From Oscillospiraceae bacterium (lineage in GTDB: Bacteria > Bacillota_A > Clostridia > Oscillospirales > WRJC01), in the NCBI GenBank assembly GCA_009782405.1, contig WRJC01000002.1:1-64000 (forward strand): a DNA stretch of 64,000 nucleotides, given 5' to 3'. The notes under the pieces are model-generated. The model was not told the origin of the DNA. It saw only the letters and a list, made by a program, of their open reading frames with translations, and searched no databases. Shown here one piece after another: positions 61,555-64,000 of this stretch. The translations under genes were made by a program, and so were the position numbers. The stretch's first letter is position 1; each line of letters starts with the position of its first letter.

Positions 61555-62589
61555 TCACTTCAAACCGCCGATGCAAAGTTCGACCAACTTGAACACATTT
61601 TCGAGTTTGGCATCCCGCGGTATGGCTCCCGCAGGTCCGAAAATATACCCGCCGCCTTTTCCCATGGTTTTGACCCTGTCGGCCACTTCGTCGATTACAT
61701 CCTGCACCGTGCCGAAAGGCAGCGTGCTCTGGCAGCCCATTCCGCCGTAAAAAGCGAGATCCTTGCCATATTCGACCTTTATTTTTTTTATGTCCATCAC
61801 TTCGGGCTGCACGGGGTTTAATACTTCCACCCCGATTTCTATCAAGTCGGGTATGATATCCGATATGTCGCCGCATGTATGTATGAGCACGTTAAATCCG
61901 CGGCTCTTGGCCGAATCATATATTTTTTTGAGGCGGGGTTTTAGCAGTCTGCGCCATAAAATCGGCGACATCATCAATCCTTTTTGCAATCCCCAGTCTT
62001 CGCCAAATCGGACGCCGTCCACAAATGCCGGAGCGGATTTTACGATGCCGCACACGTATTCCGCGCTCAAATCGAGGGCTTTTTCCGCGAAAGCGTTATC
62101 CAAATCGGCGATATCTCCCAAAAAGTTTTCAAATCCGCGGAGAAACCAGCAGATGTCAAAAATGCCGGTGACGCCGAGCACCACATATTTCCCTTTTCCC
62201 GTGACGCTTTTTTCGTCCAAATGGTCAAATCTCCCGGGAGCATAGGCATCCGGAAAAATATAGCCGTCCAGCGACGGTAAGTCCAGCGCGGGTTTGCACA
62301 GATTGCCGAAGTCGCCTATTTCCCTTCTTTCGGGGGCGCAGTCCCATATGCACCCAAATTCGTTCCTGTATCTGTTTTCCCCCACGTTTTCGGCTATAAA
62401 TCCCGCCGGATTCCCCGCTCCGACAAATTGGAAATAATCACCCATGAAACCGTCGTCCGCGAGCCTTCCGTTGTCTGCAAGCCATTTGTAAACCGATTCC
62501 GATATTTTTGAGGTCATGTCGAAGCTGTAAGGCACATATTCGGTCGGTTCATGGGCGATTGTCTTTAAAACCGTTTCCCTTTTTGTCAT
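61555..62589 (-). CDS. Uroporphyrinogen decarboxylase-family (MtaA/CmuA-like) protein
   Basis: This 344-residue protein fits the URO-D fold: FGEDWGLQKGLMMSP (Asp of the FxxDD region), LIHTCGDISDIIPDLIEIGVEVLNPVQP with the His-x-Cys-Gly metal site near 240, and GGMGCQSTLPFGT. The HTCG motif marks the methyltransferase branch (MtaA, CmuA), where zinc activates a thiol acceptor, rather than HemE. Such proteins move methyl groups from corrinoid proteins or related donors; no corrinoid protein is nearby. It follows its paralogue by 18 bp in an operon. Confidence 0.85.
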   Translation of the reverse strand: MTKRETVLKTIAHEPTEYVPYSFDMTSKISESVYKWLADNGRLADDGFMGDYFQFVGAGNPAGFIAENVGENRYRNEFGCIWDCAPERREIGDFGNLCKPALDLPSLDGYIFPDAYAPGRFDHLDEKSVTGKGKYVVLGVTGIFDICWFLRGFENFLGDIADLDNAFAEKALDLSAEYVCGIVKSAPAFVDGVRFGEDWGLQKGLMMSPILWRRLLKPRLKKIYDSAKSRGFNVLIHTCGDISDIIPDLIEIGVEVLNPVQPEVMDIKKIKVEYGKDLAFYGGMGCQSTLPFGTVQDVIDEVADRVKTMGKGGGYIFGPAGAIPRDAKLENVFKLVELCIGGLK

Positions 62590-62607
62590 TATTAATTCCT
62601 CCCCTTT

Positions 62608-63774
62608 TCAAATCGACGCAAAATATTCCCTTGCGGAATCTATGAATCGGTTCATTTTGATCACCGTTTCGTCAGTATTTCCAAGTATCGGCTCGATTGC
62701 CGAAGTCGTGAGCGAAAACCGCCTGCCGTCGGCCATCATCTTCCCGAATTTCCCGAATACTTTGCGGTGTTCTTCCGGCGTGCCGAGCACGGTGAAAGCG
62801 TTGACAAAAGAAAGCGAAAAATGCATGTCTGCCGGGGCAAGTTTATGTATTTCGAGGCAATCCGGCATATTATACCCGCCGAGATCCAAGTTTTTCATTT
62901 CGGGCAGCGCATTCATCAAGCTTTCCAATATCGGCAAGAAAATTCCGCAGGTGTGCCAGTTTGCCGCAGGACCTTCGTTGTCCTGTATTTTTTTGTATGC
63001 CGGAACCATGAATTCATCAAACATCGAAGGAGTGATAAAGGGAATATTGACCCAATCGTCGGCGATCATCGTTTGTTTTGGCATATCCGCGCCCAAAAAA
63101 GCGGCGCGCTCCTGATTATAGCGAAGACGCCAGGCGATGATTCGCGAAAACAATTCGTGAACAAAATCCGGGGTTTCCGCGCAATCCGCGATGAAATTTT
63201 CGTATCCGCGGAGCTGCACGGCCACGTCGAGCGGGCCTCTGTAAGAAGCCGGCAAATGCACGCCGATCTCGCCGCCATAGCTTTCCTTGGAAATTTCCTT
63301 CATTTTTTGGAAGCGATTGTGGACTAACGGCATTTCGCCCGTTTTTTCGAAATCAAAAGGCGAAAGAAGCGAAATATCCGGTTTTCGTTCAAGCAAGTGA
63401 GGTTCGAAATACGGCACCCCGTCATATGTATATTTGATTTTCAAGCCGAAAAGCGTCATGTCGAAGTACATAGTACCCGAATTCAAATTCAAATCTGCGA
63501 GATGGTCGTCATGTGCATTGTCTATCCAATACAATTTGTGGCGGAGATCGATTTCGATCGATAACTCCGGGTCGCATAGATAGTCGTTCATATCGAAGCC
63601 GAATAGGCCCGGCAGCGCTATGTTTTCCAAATAGCTGCCGATTTTCGGCCTGTTTGCCCCATATTTTTCGTCGCGCCGCAAAAGAACTTCCCGTTTTTGC
63701 CCGTTCGCCTTTTTTATTTCGTCCACGAGCAATCCTTTAGGCAAGTTTTTGGCCCGAGTGTTGATTTTTTCCAT
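62608..63774 (-). CDS. Uroporphyrinogen decarboxylase-like protein
   Basis: The 388-residue protein is read from ATG 63774 (AAGGAGGG seven bases upstream). It is a distant relative of the gene after it: MIADDWVNIPFITPSMFDEFMVPAYKKI corresponds to the DD-containing block, NWHTCGIFLPILESLM carries the HxCG metal site, and LDLGGYNMPDC follows. Function is probably methyl transfer or a related thiol-metal reaction; the substrate is not known. It leads the two-gene operon under a good promoter with a palindrome just downstream of the -10, which suggests substrate-dependent repression. Confidence 0.8.
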   Translation of the reverse strand: MEKINTRAKNLPKGLLVDEIKKANGQKREVLLRRDEKYGANRPKIGSYLENIALPGLFGFDMNDYLCDPELSIEIDLRHKLYWIDNAHDDHLADLNLNSGTMYFDMTLFGLKIKYTYDGVPYFEPHLLERKPDISLLSPFDFEKTGEMPLVHNRFQKMKEISKESYGGEIGVHLPASYRGPLDVAVQLRGYENFIADCAETPDFVHELFSRIIAWRLRYNQERAAFLGADMPKQTMIADDWVNIPFITPSMFDEFMVPAYKKIQDNEGPAANWHTCGIFLPILESLMNALPEMKNLDLGGYNMPDCLEIHKLAPADMHFSLSFVNAFTVLGTPEEHRKVFGKFGKMMADGRRFSLTTSAIEPILGNTDETVIKMNRFIDSAREYFASI

Positions 63775-63809
63775 AAAATAACCCTCCTTAGAATTTCCGC
63801 TCCTTTTGA

Positions 63810-63824
63810 TTGAAATTGTTTCAA
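63810..63824 (-). promoter_or_regulatory. Operator-like palindrome TTGAAA-TTG-TTTCAA
   Basis: Perfect 6-bp arms around three bases (63810-63824), lying at about +1 to +20 of the URO-D operon transcript. The shape resembles LacI-family sites but lacks the central CG. Confidence 0.5.
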
Positions 63825-63829
63825 AATCA

Positions 63830-63858
63830 ATACTATCATTTAATTGCGCAAATGTCAA
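63830..63858 (-). promoter_or_regulatory. Sigma-A promoter of the URO-D-like operon
   Basis: On the minus strand: TTGACA (63858-63853), a 17-bp spacer, TAGTAT (63835-63830). Confidence 0.75.
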
Positions 63859-63894
63859 GAAGCAAACGCAAAAATTTTTTATTTCGCAAAATTA

Positions 63895-63923
63895 TTGCAA
63901 AAAGCGATAATTTGTGGTACAAT
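63895..63923 (+). promoter_or_regulatory. Promoter of the gene entering the right edge
   Basis: TTGCAA (63895-63900), a 17-bp spacer ending TGG, then TACAAT (63918-63923), an extended -10. It is divergent from the URO-D promoter. Confidence 0.65.
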
Positions 63924-63979
63924 ACGAATATAAAATAACAATGTGAAATTCGCCACAGAAAAGAAAGGGTATATTATAT

Positions 63980-64000
63980 ATGTTGTCCTTGGGGGTTAAT
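63980..64000 (+). CDS. First seven codons of a gene cut by the window edge
   Basis: ATG at 63980 follows GAAAGGG by ten bases and a promoter by about 57 bases. Only MLSLGVN is visible, so the product cannot be named. Confidence 0.45.

Noticed and set aside
1..64000. CRISPR array, prophage, transposase or defence genes
   Set aside because: No direct-repeat/spacer array, integrase, transposase or recognisable defence protein was found in any frame.

Overview
The window looks like chromosomal DNA from a Gram-positive-type, probably strictly anaerobic Bacillota (Clostridia-like) bacterium. The evidence is: three S-layer homology motifs in one surface protein and an LPXTG-like C-terminal sorting signal in another; a PadR / DUF1700 / DUF4097 / PspC operon and a YtrA-type GntR / DUF1648 operon; N-terminal-rubredoxin rubrerythrin; two URO-D-family methyltransferase-like proteins; strong AGGAGG ribosome sites; and many near-consensus sigma-A promoters (TTGACA, 17 bp, TATAAT), several with an extended -10. 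It is ordinary chromosome: no phage, plasmid, IS or CRISPR is visible. The genus cannot be read from the sequence alone.

Layout. 1-2890 (+): end of an HD-domain protein, then two overlapping exported enzymes (NodB deacetylase, SGNH esterase) sharing a homologous anchor and proline-rich stalk. 2871-7624 (-): a TPP riboswitch, a thiamine transporter S component (thiT) and two exporter-type ABC half-transporters in one tight operon. 7738-8745 (+): rplM-rpsI. 8763-11133 (-): two surface or lipoprotein genes. 11219-14795 (+): cytoplasmic GH36 and GH51 glycosidases. 14803-20996 (-): ligA, moxR, DUF58, DUF4129-like, obgE. 21013-23782 (+): a DUF3006-dehydrogenase in-frame fusion and a mannitol-1-phosphate dehydrogenase homologue. 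23787-25961 (-): transglutaminase/LRR/SLH surface protein. 26045-29604 (-): a Gfo/Idh/MocA oxidoreductase and the PadR envelope operon. 29703-38538 (-): a two-component system, an HtrA protease, a HAD phosphatase, dnaE and a small membrane protein. 38594-41307 (+): an Ldh2-type dehydrogenase, malic enzyme and tRNA-Leu(UAA). 41331-50374 (-): an unusual gene string (unknown TIM-barrel-like protein, solute-binding lipoprotein, P-loop kinase, topB, GH-like protein) and rubrerythrin. 50419-60811 (+): YtrA regulator/DUF1648, a second two-component system with a MacB/Bce-type ABC transporter, and a heterodimeric ABC exporter. 60828-64000: a histidine phosphatase, two URO-D-like proteins (-), and the first codons of a gene that runs off the window.

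The points most worth following are the TPP-riboswitch operon that includes two ABC exporter subunits, with two tandem long hairpins between aptamer and first gene; the DUF3006 fusion with an internal ribosome site at the old boundary; a dispersed heptamer-based palindromic element found in three copies at gene 3' ends, one of which supplies the C terminus and stop codon of a HAD protein; REP-like palindromes inside the touching ends of the two exporter genes; and very clear operator palindromes over the PadR and GntR promoters. No defence island or wholly novel multi-gene machine could be recognised; the riboswitch-exporter operon is the best candidate for undescribed biology.
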